Positions 1 through 12,980 are shown, numbered from the stretch's first letter. The stretch: 64,000 bases of DNA from Massilia sp. IC2-477 (GCF_020707265.1 NZ_JAJFEQ010000004.1:248001-312000); one strand, 5' to 3'. The notes: generated by a model not told the origin, from the letters alone. Made by a program: numbers and translations.

Positions 1-952
1 GGTCGAAGTTCTTGTAGACGCGGTGACCGAAGCCCATCAGCTTCACGCCCGAGTTCTTGTCCTTGACCTTCTCGATGAAGGCCGGGATGTTCTCGACGCT
101 GCCGATTTCCTTCAGCATGGTCAGTGCGGCTTCGTTCGCGCCGCCGTGCGCCGGGCCCCACAGGCAGGCGATACCGGCAGCGATACAGGCGAACGGGTTG
201 GCGCCCGACGAACCGGCCAGGCGGACGGTCGAGGTCGATGCGTTCTGCTCGTGGTCGGCGTGCAGGATCAGGATGCGGTCCAGGGCGCGCACCAGCACGT
301 CGTTGACCTTGTACTCTTCGCACGGGTTGGCGAACATCATGTGCATGAAGTTCGCGCTGTACGACAGGTCGTTGCGCGGGTACATGAACGGCTGGCCGAT
401 CGAGTACTTGTATGCCATCGCGACCAGGGTCGGCAGCTTGGCGATCAGGCGGATGGCCGAGATTTCACGCTGCTTCGGATCGTTGATGTCGAGCGAGTCG
501 TGGTAGAACGAGGCCAGCGCGCCGACGGTGCCGACCAGGACCGACATCGGGTGCGCGTCGCGGCGGAAGCCACGGAAGAAGAAGTTCATCTGCTCGTGGA
601 CCATCGTGTGACGGGTCACGGTGTTTTCGAACTCGGCCTTCTGTTCGGCGTTCGGCAGTTCGCCGTTCAGCAGCAGGTAGCAGGTTTCCAGGAAGTCGCA
701 GTTGACGGCCAGCTGCTCGATCGGGTAGCCGCGGTACAGCAGCTCGCCCTTGTCACCGTCGATGTAGGTGATGCTCGAGTTGCACGAGGCAGTCGACATG
801 AAGCCAGGGTCGTAGGTGAACTTGCCGGTCTGGCCGTACAGCTTGCGGATGTCGATGACGTCCGGGCCGATGGTGCCCTTGTAGATCGGCATGTCGACCG
901 ACGGGCTGCCGTCGGAGAACGACAGGGTGGCTTTGGTATCAGAGATATTCAT
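1..952 (-). CDS. gltA: Citrate synthase (GltA), C-terminus cut by window edge
   Basis: Condenses acetyl-CoA and oxaloacetate to citrate, the entry step of the TCA cycle, in the cytoplasm. Only the first 317 codons are in the window; about 110 residues are missing compared with the usual 427-435. The frame starts [15 protein letters not shown]. It carries PAHGGANEA with one active-site His and, at residues 307-314, GFGHRVYK, whose H310 matches the second catalytic His of the family. It is a hexameric Gram-negative-type enzyme by its N-terminal domain (inference). It is the last gene of the leftward sdhCDAB-sdhE-gltA series, 48 bp after sdhE, so co-transcription is likely. Confidence 0.97.
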   Translation of the reverse strand, partial: MNISDTKATLSFSDGSPSVDMPIYKGTIGPDVIDIRKLYGQTGKFTYDPGFMSTASCNSSITYIDGDKGELLYRGYPIEQLAVNCDFLETCYLLLNGELPNAEQKAEFENTVTRHTMVHEQMNFFFRGFRRDAHPMSVLVGTVGALASFYHDSLDINDPKQREISAIRLIAKLPTLVAMAYKYSIGQPFMYPRNDLSYSANFMHMMFANPCEEYKVNDVLVRALDRILILHADHEQNASTSTVRLAGSSGANPFACIAAGIACLWGPAHGGANEAALTMLKEIGSVENIPAFIEKVKDKNSGVKLMGFGHRVYKNFD

Positions 953-1000
953 GGCACTTCCTTCTTGTGGGAGTGGATCTAAAAACAAAAAACTGGCGTC

Positions 1001-1303
1001 TCACGCTTGCCGAAGGCGCGCCAGCAAGGCGCGCACATGCGGCTGGTCGACCTCGCCTTCGGGCTCGGTCCGGCCCAGCAGCAGGTCCATCAGCGGATTG
1101 TCCGCCAGGTCCAGCAAGCGGGTCAGCGCATCGACTTCCTCGTCGGTCAATTGTTCTTCATGCGCATCGAGGAAGCGCGTGAGGATCAAATCGTTCTCGA
1201 GCAGGCCACGGCGCGCGCGCCAGCGCAGGCGGGCACGGTTCGCGGGGTCGGATTGATGCGTTTTCACTAGAGTCCGTTGTTGGGTCAACATCATACTCCG
1301 CAT
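1001..1303 (-). CDS. sdhE: Succinate dehydrogenase flavin assembly factor SdhE
   Basis: A small cytoplasmic protein that promotes covalent attachment of FAD to SdhA. The frame is 100 aa and contains the diagnostic R-G-x-x-E motif within RARRGLLENDL, followed by an acidic helical half (DEEVDALTRLLDLADNPLMDLLLGR), as in the SdhE/YgfY family. The first ATG has no clear ribosome site. Alternatives are the ATGs at 1294 and 1291 (the latter 4 nt after GGAG) or a GTG at 1267, which would give a length nearer the usual 85-95 aa. It lies between sdhB and gltA, separated from sdhB by 185 bp that contain a palindromic repeat pair. Confidence 0.9.
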   Translation of the reverse strand: MRSMMLTQQRTLVKTHQSDPANRARLRWRARRGLLENDLILTRFLDAHEEQLTDEEVDALTRLLDLADNPLMDLLLGRTEPEGEVDQPHVRALLARLRQA

Positions 1304-1385
1304 GCCGGGATAAGGCAGTACGGTACTTTTACTGTATTTGCGGCATCTTTATTGCGGGATGCTGCGAGTTGCTGCTGTTCGCAGA

Positions 1386-1460
1386 CCGCGTGGGCGGGAG
1401 GACCCGCCCACCCTACCGGTTCGTGGTTCCGTAGGGTGGGCGGCTTTGCCGCCCACGCGG
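1386..1460. repeat. Paired REP/BIME-like palindromes (copies 1 and 2)
   Basis: Two copies of the recurring palindrome, 1386-1416 and 1431-1460, face each other with their GTAGGG ends inward around a 14-bp spacer. Each copy is a stem with TGGGCGG/CCGCCCA arms and a 5-7 nt loop; the pair together makes a larger inverted repeat. They sit in the 185-bp gap between sdhB and sdhE, so they could fold in the sdh mRNA and protect or attenuate it (inference). Confidence 0.85.
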
Positions 1461-1488
1461 TATGTGCAGAGAAATACCGGAACGACGT

Positions 1489-2199
1489 TTAAATCGCGCG
1501 ACGAACCAGCAGTTCCTTGATCTTGCCGATCGCCTTGTTCGGATTCAGGCCCTTCGGGCACACGTCCGTGCAATTCATGATCGAGTGGCAGCGGAACAGG
1601 CGGTACGGGTCTTCCAGGTTGTCCAGGCGCTCGTTGGTGGCTTCGTCGCGCGAGTCGGCGATGAAGCGGTAGGCCTGCAGCAGGCCGGCCGGGCCGACGA
1701 ACTTGTCCGGGTTCCACCAGAACGACGGGCACGAGGTCGAGCAGCAGGCGCACAGGATGCACTCGTACAGGCCGTCGAGCTCTTCGCGCTCTTCCGGGGT
1801 CTGCAGGCGCTCCTTCTCCGGCTTGATCGAGTCGTTGATCAGGTACGGCTTGATCGAGTGGTACTGCTTGAAGAAGTTGGTCATGTCGACGATCAGGTCG
1901 CGCACCACCGGCAGGCCCGGCAGAGGACGCAGCACGATCGGCTGGGTCAGCTCGTTCAGGTTGGTGGTACAGGCCAGGCCGTTCTTGCCGTTGATGTTCA
2001 TCGCGTCCGAACCGCACACGCCTTCACGGCAGGAGCGGCGCAGGGCCAGCGAATCGTCGACGTCCGACTTGATGCGCTGCAGGACGTCGAGCAGCATCTT
2101 GTCGGTGTCTTGCAGCTCGACGGTGACGTCTTGCATGTAAGGCTTCGCATCCTTGTCAGGATCGTAGCGGTAGATCTTCAGTTGGACGGTGCGTGCCAT
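1489..2199 (-). CDS. sdhB: Succinate dehydrogenase iron-sulfur subunit SdhB
   Basis: Carries electrons from SdhA flavin to the membrane quinone site. The product is 236 aa from ATG at 2199 (MARTVQLKIYRYDPD); a longer frame adds 11 residues but lacks homology-like sequence. The cysteine motifs are complete: the plant-type [2Fe-2S] set C57, C62, C65, C77, then C147-x2-C150-x2-C153 and C157-P for the [4Fe-4S] and [3Fe-4S] centres, and CHSIMNCTDVCPKGLNP near the C-terminus. It lies 51 bp downstream of sdhA in the sdh operon. Length and motif spacing are normal for the family. Confidence 0.97.
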   Translation of the reverse strand: MARTVQLKIYRYDPDKDAKPYMQDVTVELQDTDKMLLDVLQRIKSDVDDSLALRRSCREGVCGSDAMNINGKNGLACTTNLNELTQPIVLRPLPGLPVVRDLIVDMTNFFKQYHSIKPYLINDSIKPEKERLQTPEEREELDGLYECILCACCSTSCPSFWWNPDKFVGPAGLLQAYRFIADSRDEATNERLDNLEDPYRLFRCHSIMNCTDVCPKGLNPNKAIGKIKELLVRRAI

Positions 2200-2250
2200 G
2201 TTTTTACCTGTTTTCAGGGGCAGCGTATTCAAACGCCGCCCTACACAAAA

Positions 2251-4029
<1,779 letters not shown>

Positions 4030-4031
4030 GA

Positions 4032-4400
4032 TTACACACTCCAGAGAATTTGCACGGTCCAGGCGGCGCAGGCGAGCAGCCAGAAGATGGTCAACAGCAT
4101 CAGGAACAGGCGCAGGCCTGCCGATTTGACGTAGTCCATCCAGATGTCACGGATGCCGACCCAGGCGTGGTAGAACAGGCCCAGGAAGGTCACCAGGGCG
4201 AACAGCTTGAACCACTGGCGCGCGAACAGGCCAGCCCAGCCTTCATAGGTGAAATTCTGGCCGGTGAGAAAAGAAACCAGCAGCACGACCGTGAACACGG
4301 CCATCACGATGGCGGTGACGCGCTGCGCCAGCCAGTCCTTGACGCCGTAGTGGGCGCCGACGACGAGGCGGCGCGGTCCGATATTATTCTTGTTTGCCAT
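4032..4400 (-). CDS. sdhD: Succinate dehydrogenase membrane anchor SdhD
   Basis: One of two small membrane subunits that anchor SdhAB and form the quinone and heme b sites. The product is 122 aa with three hydrophobic spans (about 29-47, 64-83 and 97-118). [15 protein letters not shown] at 76-90 contains H78, the expected axial heme ligand, and the D89-Y90 pair near the quinone site. It begins 2 nt after sdhC and ends 2 nt before sdhA, the usual tight sdhCDAB packing. Confidence 0.95.
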   Translation of the reverse strand: MANKNNIGPRRLVVGAHYGVKDWLAQRVTAIVMAVFTVVLLVSFLTGQNFTYEGWAGLFARQWFKLFALVTFLGLFYHAWVGIRDIWMDYVKSAGLRLFLMLLTIFWLLACAAWTVQILWSV

Positions 4401-4402
4401 GA

Positions 4403-4828
4403 TTAAAAGACTCCGAACAGTTTCAGGGCGACCAGTGCGGTCAGCACCAGGCTGATGATCAGCACCCAGCGTGCGGTCTTCTGGGCGGCATCCTTGTCCA
4501 GGGCCAGGTGGTTGTCCATGAACAGGTGACGCACGCCGGCGACGAAGTGGTGCAGGTAAGCCCAGGACAGGCCGACCAGGATGATCTTGGCAAACGGGTT
4601 GCCAACGACACCGCGGAAATGCTCGAACGAGATTTCCGACAGCAGGCTTTCCTGCAGCAGGTACAGCAGGAACGGCAGGAACAGGAACAGACCGGCGCCG
4701 CTGACGCGGTGCAGGATCGACACGATGGCCGATGGCGGCATGCGATATTTACTTGTAATATCCCCAATGCCAACGTTGCGGAACTCCGGCCGCCCTTTTT
4801 TTGCAGCTTCTCTCACGGCTTCGGACAT
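4403..4828 (-). CDS. sdhC: Succinate dehydrogenase cytochrome b556 subunit SdhC
   Basis: The first gene of the leftward sdh operon. The product is 141 aa with three hydrophobic segments. It has the family signature SILHRVSGAGLFL (residues 37-49) and the H-x3-G-x-R-H motif at 94-101, which holds the heme ligand region. The start ATG at 4828 is preceded on the minus strand by GGGAGGTGTTAC, a strong ribosome site. The extra roughly 15 residues at the N-terminus (acidic and basic, soluble) are common in betaproteobacteria. Confidence 0.95.
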   Translation of the reverse strand: MSEAVREAAKKGRPEFRNVGIGDITSKYRMPPSAIVSILHRVSGAGLFLFLPFLLYLLQESLLSEISFEHFRGVVGNPFAKIILVGLSWAYLHHFVAGVRHLFMDNHLALDKDAAQKTARWVLIISLVLTALVALKLFGVF

Positions 4829-5148
4829 GTAACACCTCCCTTATGACGACAGATTTTTAGTGAACCCTTCATTTTCGCCGATTTTGTAACGGGGCACCAA
4901 GCATCTGCATGCAGAAAACCGGAACATCCCTGCGGCGCACCGGTAACGTACGCCACTTACGCAAAACCAACATATTTTAATCGCTTCATGCGATCACTGC
5001 AGAGCGCCAGTCTGGCCCACCACAGTTGGGCGTCAGCAAGCCGGCGCCGTGTTTTCGTAGGGTGGGCGGGTTTCCCGCCCACGCGTTCAGGCAACGCATG
5101 CCCGTTTGAACGCGTGGGCGGCGAAGCCGCCCACCCTACGGGTATCTC
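4829..5148. other. Intergenic region between sdhC and gntR: leader/promoter DNA plus repeat pair
   Basis: No convincing gene is seen in this 320-bp stretch. The left 230 bp should hold the leftward sdh promoter; an AT-rich patch (ATATTTTAATCG around 4971-4984) is the best -10 area, but I cannot assign a -35. The right part holds the palindrome pair at 5057-5139 directly after the gntR stop. Confidence 0.6.
5057..5139. repeat. Paired REP/BIME-like palindromes (copies 3 and 4)
   Basis: Copies at 5057-5087 and 5109-5139 are in opposite orientation, here with the GTAGGG ends outward and a 21-bp spacer. They lie 10 bp past the gntR stop codon, so either may serve as its transcript end. Both carry AACGCG in place of ACCGCG at the asymmetric end, a shared variant suggesting the two members of a pair are related or homogenised. 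Confidence 0.85.
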
Positions 5149-5907
5149 TTATGACAACTCGTTCTGATAATGGTGGCGAGCTGTCGAATAAATGCCTCGG
5201 CGCAGCTCGACCGGCTTGTCGCCATAGGTAAACGACACCCGGTCCGCACACAGCAGCGGCGTGCCTTCCGCCACCTTCAGTTGCTCGCTCGCGGCCGCAT
5301 CCGCCGCCACCGCGCGGATCTTCTCGGTCGCACGGATCATGCGCGTGCCGAATTCCGACTCGAACAGGCCGTACATCGGCCCCTTGTATTCCACCAGGCG
5401 CTCCGCCGTCAGCCCCTTGAAAATCTGACCCGGCAGCCACAGCTCTTCCAGGATGGTCGGCACCCCATCGAAGGACTGCACGCGCTTGATGTAGACCACG
5501 GCGTCGCCCGACTTCAGCTCGAGCAGGCGCGCGACCTCGGCCGTGGCGCGGATGCGCAACACGGCGATAATGCGGTTCTCGGGATGGTGGGGAACGCCCT
5601 CGTCGGGGTTCAGGCGCAGGAAGCGGAAATGGGCGCGCTCTTCCGCGTGGGTGGCAACGAAGGTGCCCTTGCCCTGGCGGCGCACCACCAGGTTCTCGGC
5701 CGCCAGCTCGTCGATGGCCTTGCGCACGGTGCCCTGGCTGACCTTGAAGCGGCCGGCCAGCTCGACCTCGCTCGGCATCAGCTCGCCCGGCTTCCATTCG
5801 CCCGACTGCAGGCTCTGGGTGATCAGGGCCTTGATCTGCTGGTACAACGGACGGAACGACGGCGACGCGTCGACCGCATCGCTGCTGTTGGGCGGAAGGG
5901 GGTTCAT
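5149..5907 (-). CDS. GntR-family regulator with UTRA ligand domain, divergent from mdh
   Basis: A transcription factor of the HutC/GntR subfamily. From ATG 5907 it is 252 aa; a GTG at 5925 would add six residues. Residues about 18-88 form the winged helix (LYQQIKALI, then LMPSEVELAGRFKVSQGTVR and the GKGTFVA wing), and about 105-245 form a UTRA effector domain. It is divergent from mdh and lies between sdh and mdh, and the shared 260-bp gap contains a perfect palindrome. Inference: it senses a small carboxylate or related metabolite and controls itself and TCA genes. The effector cannot be read from the sequence. Confidence 0.9.
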   Translation of the reverse strand: MNPLPPNSSDAVDASPSFRPLYQQIKALITQSLQSGEWKPGELMPSEVELAGRFKVSQGTVRKAIDELAAENLVVRRQGKGTFVATHAEERAHFRFLRLNPDEGVPHHPENRIIAVLRIRATAEVARLLELKSGDAVVYIKRVQSFDGVPTILEELWLPGQIFKGLTAERLVEYKGPMYGLFESEFGTRMIRATEKIRAVAADAAASEQLKVAEGTPLLCADRVSFTYGDKPVELRRGIYSTARHHYQNELS

Positions 5908-5966
5908 AGACCGTGATTTCACCACAAAAAGTGCACGTCCGTCCAGTGCGCGACCGTCAACACATG

Positions 5967-5982
5967 TGTCTTATATAAGACA
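5967..5982. promoter_or_regulatory. Probable GntR operator, perfect 16-bp palindrome
   Basis: TGTCTTATATAAGACA is a perfect inverted repeat. Outside it, two of the next three positions on each side also match, after one mismatch. It is centred 68 bp upstream of the gntR ATG and about 190 bp upstream of mdh. Short AT-centred palindromes in a divergent gap are typical GntR operators. No second copy was found in this window, including the sdhC leader. Confidence 0.75.
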
Positions 5983-5993
5983 TATGATATGAA

Positions 5994-6104
5994 TTGACAG
6001 ATAGAACAGCGGAGGCATAAACTCGCGGTCGGTTTGGACATCCACGCCTGCCCTTCACGTATGCGCGCGATATCCAATTGACACGGTGTCGCTTTTGGTA
6101 TCAT
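5994..6104 (+). promoter_or_regulatory. Candidate mdh promoters
   Basis: Two exact TTGACA hexamers occur upstream of mdh: 5994-5999, followed after 16 nt by CATAAA (6016-6021), and 6078-6083, followed after 15 nt by TATCAT (6099-6104). Both lie downstream of the palindrome at 5967-5982. Neither -10 is ideal, so these are candidates only. Confidence 0.35.
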
Positions 6105-6167
6105 TGCAGTTTCCCTAAAACCGGCACCCCGGCTCGACCGTTTTCATTCCCACTTTGGAGATTCATC

Positions 6168-7157
6168 ATGGCTAAAACCCCAATGCGCGTCGCCGTCACC
6201 GGCGCGGCCGGCCAGATCGGCTATTCCCTGCTGTTCCGCATCGCCAACGGCGACATGCTGGGCAAGGACCAGCCGGTCATCCTGCAGCTGCTCGAGATCG
6301 ACAACGAGAAGGCACAGAAGGCGCTCAAGGGCGTCATGATGGAAATCGACGACTGCGCATTCCCGCTGCTGGCCGGCATGACCGCCCACGCCGACCCGAT
6401 GACCGCCTTCAAGGATGCCGACGTGGCCCTGCTGGTCGGCGCCCGTCCGCGCGGCCCGGGCATGGAGCGCAAGGACCTGCTGGAAGCCAACGCCCAGATC
6501 TTCACCGTGCAGGGCAAGGCGCTGGACGCCGTCGCTTCGCGCAACGTCAAGGTGCTGGTGGTCGGCAACCCGGCCAACACCAACGCCTACATCGCCATGA
6601 AGTCGGCTCCGAACCTGCCGGCCAAGAACTTCACCGCCATGCTGCGCCTGGACCACAACCGCGCCCTGTCGCAAGTCGCCGCCAAGCTGGGCAAACCAGT
6701 CGGCAGCATCGAAAAGATGGCCGTGTGGGGCAACCACTCGCCGACCATGTACGCCGACTACCGCTTCGCCACCATCGACGGCCAGTCGGTCAAGGAAGCG
6801 ATCAACGACGACGTCTGGAACCGCGACACCTTCCTGCCGACCGTCGGCAAGCGCGGTGCCGCCATCATCGAAGCGCGCGGCGCCTCGTCGGCAGCATCGG
6901 CCGCCAACGCAGCGATCGACCACGTGCGTGACTGGGTGCTGGGCACCGGCGGCAAGTGGACCACCATGGGCATCCCGTCGGACGGTTCGTACGGCATCCC
7001 GGAAGGCACCATGTTCGGCTTCCCGGTGACCACCGAAAACGGCGAATACAAGATCGTCCAGGGCCTGGAAATCGATGCCTTCTCGCAGGAACGCATCAAC
7101 CTGACCCTGAAAGAGCTGGAAGAAGAGAAAGCCGGCGTCGCTCACCTGCTGGCTTAA
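6168..7157 (+). CDS. mdh: Malate dehydrogenase
   Basis: NAD-dependent oxidation of malate to oxaloacetate, feeding citrate synthase. The product is 329 aa from ATG 6168, preceded by TTGGAG. The Rossmann glycine motif TGAAGQIG is at 11-18, substrate arginines at R93/R95 in GARPRGPGM, and the catalytic proton-relay H190 in WGNHSPTMY. Length and motifs match the cytosolic-type MDH found in Burkholderiales. An upstream in-frame start (6078) lies inside promoter-like DNA and is rejected. It is the first gene of the rightward arm, divergent from the GntR gene. Confidence 0.97.
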   Translation: MAKTPMRVAVTGAAGQIGYSLLFRIANGDMLGKDQPVILQLLEIDNEKAQKALKGVMMEIDDCAFPLLAGMTAHADPMTAFKDADVALLVGARPRGPGMERKDLLEANAQIFTVQGKALDAVASRNVKVLVVGNPANTNAYIAMKSAPNLPAKNFTAMLRLDHNRALSQVAAKLGKPVGSIEKMAVWGNHSPTMYADYRFATIDGQSVKEAINDDVWNRDTFLPTVGKRGAAIIEARGASSAASAANAAIDHVRDWVLGTGGKWTTMGIPSDGSYGIPEGTMFGFPVTTENGEYKIVQGLEIDAFSQERINLTLKELEEEKAGVAHLLA

Positions 7158-7167
7158 GTAGTACAAC

Positions 7168-7227
7168 GGCGCGTCCGCATGTTGCGGGCGCGCCAACCGC
7201 GCCATGCCGTTTCAACGACGGCATGGC
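7168..7227. terminator. Two tandem hairpins after mdh
   Basis: Hairpin 1: GGCGCGTCCGCA (7168-7179) pairs with 7183-7194 around a 3-nt loop, with one G-U pair. Hairpin 2: GCCATGCCGT (7201-7210) pairs perfectly with 7218-7227 around a 7-nt loop. No U-tract follows, so these look more like a processing or attenuation structure between mdh and the next gene than a classic terminator. Confidence 0.55.
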
Positions 7228-7248
7228 CGATCCGTTTCAAGACATACC

Positions 7249-8238
7249 ATGCACCCTTCCGAGGTTTTATTCCAGGGCAAACGCCAGCCGCTCCTCCTCC
7301 CCGCCTGCGATCACTACGCCGGCTCGGAGAAGCTGATGCGCAAATCGATGGCCCTGCAACAAGAGCTTGGGCCCGTTTTCGACATCACCTTCGACTGCGA
7401 GGACGGCGCCGCCGCCGGCAGCGAGGTCGAACATGCGCTGCTGGTCACACAGCTGATCAATAGCGAAGACAACCGCTTCAACCGCATCGGCGTGCGCCTG
7501 CACGACACCGGCAGCCAGCACTTCGCGGGCGACGTCGCCGCCATCGTCGGCGCCACGGCAAAACGCCTGGCCTACGTGGTGCTGCCGAAGGTGGAAAGCA
7601 CCGCCGAAGTCATTCGCGCGATCGACCTGATCAACCAGCATGCCTGCAAGGCCGGCCGGAATGACCTGCCCGTCCACGTCCTGATCGAAACCCACGGCGC
7701 CCTGCGCGACGCCTACGACATCGCCGCCCTGCCCCAGGTCGAGTGCCTGTCCTTTGGCATCATGGATTTCGTCTCCGCCCACTACGGCGCGGTGCCGGCC
7801 AGCGCGATGCGCACGCCGGGCCAGTTCACCCACCCGCTGGTGGTGCGCGCCAAGCTCGAGATGGTCGCGGCCTGCCACGCGCACGGCAAGGTGGCTTCGC
7901 ACAACGTCACCACCGACATCAAGGACAGCGCGGTGGTCGCCAATGACGCCCAGCGCGCCGGGGCGGAATTCGGGTTCACCCGCATGTGGAGCATCCACCC
8001 GGACCAGATCAAGCCGATCCTGAAAGCCTTCACGCCGCGCCTGTCAGAAGTGAACGAAGCAACGAATATTCTGCAGGAAGCGATGAACGCGGGATGGGGC
8101 CCCATCGCCCAGCACGGCCGCTTGCACGACCGCGCGAGCTACCGATATTATTGGACCGTTTTGCAGCGCGCGAAGCTGGCCGGCCTTGCGCTGCCGGAAG
8201 CCGCCGCGGCAATCGTCAACCAAACGGATTCCCCATAA
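7249..8238 (+). CDS. HpcH/HpaI-type (CitE-like) lyase family protein
   Basis: A member of the HpcH/HpaI aldolase and citrate lyase beta superfamily, a TIM-barrel fold that uses Mg2+ to cleave or form C-C bonds of CoA or keto acid substrates. The product is 329 aa from ATG 7249 (MHPSEVLFQGKRQPLLLP). Features seen: FDCEDGAAAG, VLPKVES, a metal-ligand Glu candidate in LIETHGAL, and GFTRMWSIHPDQI near the C-terminus, all in CitE order. It follows mdh and precedes acnA, so a role with malyl- or citramalyl-type compounds is plausible, but the substrate is not shown. Its stop overlaps the next start by one base. Confidence 0.85.
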   Translation: MHPSEVLFQGKRQPLLLPACDHYAGSEKLMRKSMALQQELGPVFDITFDCEDGAAAGSEVEHALLVTQLINSEDNRFNRIGVRLHDTGSQHFAGDVAAIVGATAKRLAYVVLPKVESTAEVIRAIDLINQHACKAGRNDLPVHVLIETHGALRDAYDIAALPQVECLSFGIMDFVSAHYGAVPASAMRTPGQFTHPLVVRAKLEMVAACHAHGKVASHNVTTDIKDSAVVANDAQRAGAEFGFTRMWSIHPDQIKPILKAFTPRLSEVNEATNILQEAMNAGWGPIAQHGRLHDRASYRYYWTVLQRAKLAGLALPEAAAAIVNQTDSP

Positions 8239-8789
8239 TGGCCACCCTCCTCTCCCGACTCCTGGCTGCCGGCGCGTTTGCGCTTGCAGCCGTCGGCGTG
8301 TGCGCGCACGCCAGCGCGGCGCCCGAGAAAAATCACCCGAAAGCCGAAGACGTCCTGAAGGCGAAGTCGAAAGCCAAGCCGAAGGCCAAGGCAAAGAAGG
8401 CCGCCGCCGCGGGCGCAGCCGCAGCTGCAGCCGCCGTTGCCGCTCCCGCTTTCAGCGCCGAGGACGAAGCGGAACCGGACATTACCGACACGATCGTCAC
8501 CGAGTACAGCTGCGAACTCGGCAACAAGATCACGATTTATACGAACGCGAAGGACGAGGGCCATATCGCCCTGCGCTGGAAGAAGCGCCTGCACCGCCTG
8601 AACCGCGTGGGCACCACGACGGGCGCGCTGCGCTTCGAGAACCCGTTCTGGGGGCTGATTTGGATCGGCATCCCGGCCAAGGGCATCCTGCTGGATTCGA
8701 AGCTGAACCGGCAGCTGGCCAACGAATGCAAGAACGCCGAACAGGCGGCGGCCGTGGCGAGCGCTGCGACCGCGCAAAAGAACGGATGA
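8238..8789 (+). CDS. Hypothetical exported protein, Ala/Lys-rich linker
   Basis: I do not recognise a named family. The product is 183 aa. Residues 1-27 are a signal peptide (hydrophobic core LLAAGAFALAAVGV, cleavage near ASA). Residues about 30-75 are a low-complexity stretch rich in Lys-Ala pairs, then poly-Ala. Residues about 85-165 are a compact domain with two cysteines (YSCELGNKITIY and NECKNAEQ) that could form a disulfide in the periplasm. The start overlaps the previous stop (TAATG), so it is translationally coupled to the CitE-like gene. Function unknown. Confidence 0.75.
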   Translation: MATLLSRLLAAGAFALAAVGVCAHASAAPEKNHPKAEDVLKAKSKAKPKAKAKKAAAAGAAAAAAAVAAPAFSAEDEAEPDITDTIVTEYSCELGNKITIYTNAKDEGHIALRWKKRLHRLNRVGTTTGALRFENPFWGLIWIGIPAKGILLDSKLNRQLANECKNAEQAAAVASAATAQKNG

Positions 8790-8871
8790 TCCGCGGCTGA
8801 CACCGTCGGATCGCCCTATGAAGTAAATGGCAGTACCGGAATAACAATTAATCCCCACTGAAGGAGAGATT

Positions 8872-11580
<2,709 letters not shown>

Positions 11581-11612
11581 TCAGGAAGCGCCCCGCAGGG
11601 GGTAAATCAAAA

Positions 11613-11649
11613 GGGCTGGAACCTTGACGGGTTCCAGCCCTTTTTTTTT
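11613..11649 (+). terminator. Intrinsic terminator of acnA
   Basis: GGGCTGGAAC (11613-11622) pairs perfectly with GTTCCAGCCC (11631-11640) and is followed by nine T residues. It is a textbook rho-independent terminator. The next gene is convergent, and the A-rich left flank is too short to serve it well. Confidence 0.95.
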
Positions 11650-11670
11650 GTCGATCGAAGCCTGGGCTTC

Positions 11671-12126
11671 TTACGGCTTTCCGACGCTGTACGAACAGAC
11701 CCGCGCGCCGCGCTGGCCCACGGAGCGCGAAGCGCCTCCCGCCGCCGCCGCGCTTGCCGACGGTGCGTTCCAGCCTTGGGACTTCCATTGGGAAGCGCGC
11801 TCATCGATATCGACGCTGTTGACGGTGACATCCTCGAGTGCCCGGATCGCCTCGCCGGCGTCATCGCCATCGATATCGGCGGTCAAGAGGAAGCCGCCAC
11901 GACGAATGCCCTCCTCGTAGAGATGGCGGTCCGAATCGGGCAGGAAGGCGTTCTTGATCGAGGCCCACAAGCCCGGCGACTCCTGTGACGAGTAGCCGCT
12001 TTCGCCGACGGAGGACTTGTCGTGGATCCTGACGTGGTCTGCATCGACATGGGCGTCGAGCAGTCGCTGGCGGCCGGCTTCGGCGTCGGCACGCGTGTCG
12101 AACAATGCAGTGAGAGTACGTGACAT
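11671..12126 (-). CDS. Hypothetical stress-type protein with ferredoxin-like N-terminal half
   Basis: The product is 151 aa, soluble, with no signal peptide. The first half (MSRTLTALFDTRADAEAGRQRLLDAHVDADHVRIHD) has the beta-alpha pattern of small general-stress proteins that detect ranges of residues by index; residues 60-115 repeat a similar pattern (HLYEEGIRRGGFLLTADIDGDDAGEAIRALED). The last 40 residues are Ala/Gly/Ser-rich and probably disordered. There is a good ribosome site (AAAGGAG). It lies 30 bp downstream of an OmpA-domain gene on the same strand, so they are probably co-expressed. Function not known; a stress role is inference. Confidence 0.7.
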   Translation of the reverse strand: MSRTLTALFDTRADAEAGRQRLLDAHVDADHVRIHDKSSVGESGYSSQESPGLWASIKNAFLPDSDRHLYEEGIRRGGFLLTADIDGDDAGEAIRALEDVTVNSVDIDERASQWKSQGWNAPSASAAAAGGASRSVGQRGARVCSYSVGKP

Positions 12127-12156
12127 GGATGCTCCTTTGTAAGAGGTGTTCGGAAA

Positions 12157-12822
12157 TCAGCGTGCCAGGACGACCAGCTCGGCGCGGCGGTTCTCGAACT
12201 GGCCGCTCGCAGTGGCGTTGGTATCGACCGGGTCGGTCTCGCCGCCTGAAGCGGTCTCGAGACGGCCGGCGTCGATTCCTTGCGCGACGAGCGCCGCTTT
12301 CACGCTGTCGGCGCGCTCCTTGCCGAGCGTGGCGTTGGCTGGGGCGGTGCCACGTGCATCGGCGTAACCGACGATCTGGATGCGCGCATTCGGGTATTGC
12401 TTCATCACGGCCGCCAGCGCGTTCAGCTCTTCACGATCGGCCTCCCGGATGTTGCTCTTGGCAGTATCGAAATTCAGCTTTTCAAACACGAAGGTGCGCG
12501 GCAGAGCTTCGGTACCGGCCAGATAGGTGCCGACGGTCGAGGCGCCGGGCAGGACCGCAGCGGCGCCGGCGGCAGGGGCGGTCACCGGTGCCGGTGCCGG
12601 TACGGCAGGCGTCGTGGCCGGCGCCGGTGCTACAGGCTCGGTCGTCGCGACCGGCGCCGTGAGGGCGGCCTCGTCGTTGTTCCTGCAGCTCCTGAGCCCG
12701 AACAGGAGCGCGAGCAGCCCCAGCGCCAGCAGCAGCCAGGGGAGCCACTTGGTTTTCTTCTCGGGGCCGATATGGACGTTCCTTGGTGGTGCACCGTCGT
12801 TCTGATGATCCGAATTTGCCAT
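12157..12822 (-). CDS. OmpA-family protein with N-terminal membrane anchor
   Basis: The product is 221 aa from ATG 12822, which has AAGGAG upstream; the longer frame to 12873 is rejected. Residues 1-25 are polar, 26-43 a single transmembrane helix (WLPWLLLALGLLALLFGL), and 50-100 a Pro/Ala/Thr-rich linker. About 108-221 is an OmpA C-terminal peptidoglycan-binding domain (FDTAKSNIREADREELNALA, IVGYADARGTAPAN, and NRRAELVV at the end). The topology suggests an inner-membrane anchor that reaches the cell wall, not an outer-membrane barrel. It is likely co-transcribed with the downstream stress-type gene. Confidence 0.88.
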   Translation of the reverse strand: MANSDHQNDGAPPRNVHIGPEKKTKWLPWLLLALGLLALLFGLRSCRNNDEAALTAPVATTEPVAPAPATTPAVPAPAPVTAPAAGAAAVLPGASTVGTYLAGTEALPRTFVFEKLNFDTAKSNIREADREELNALAAVMKQYPNARIQIVGYADARGTAPANATLGKERADSVKAALVAQGIDAGRLETASGGETDPVDTNATASGQFENRRAELVVLAR

Positions 12823-12980
12823 GAGCTTGTTCTCCTTATCTGTTTTGCTAGAGTTTGAATAAACTCGATCCATGTAACTGAACCAAGTCCGTAGCGCGTT
12901 TTTACCCCACCCGCGAAATGGCGGCCGTTCCTTTCATTTCGACAACTAGCTGATGCAAGAGTCTGCGCAAGCGGGTGCGC

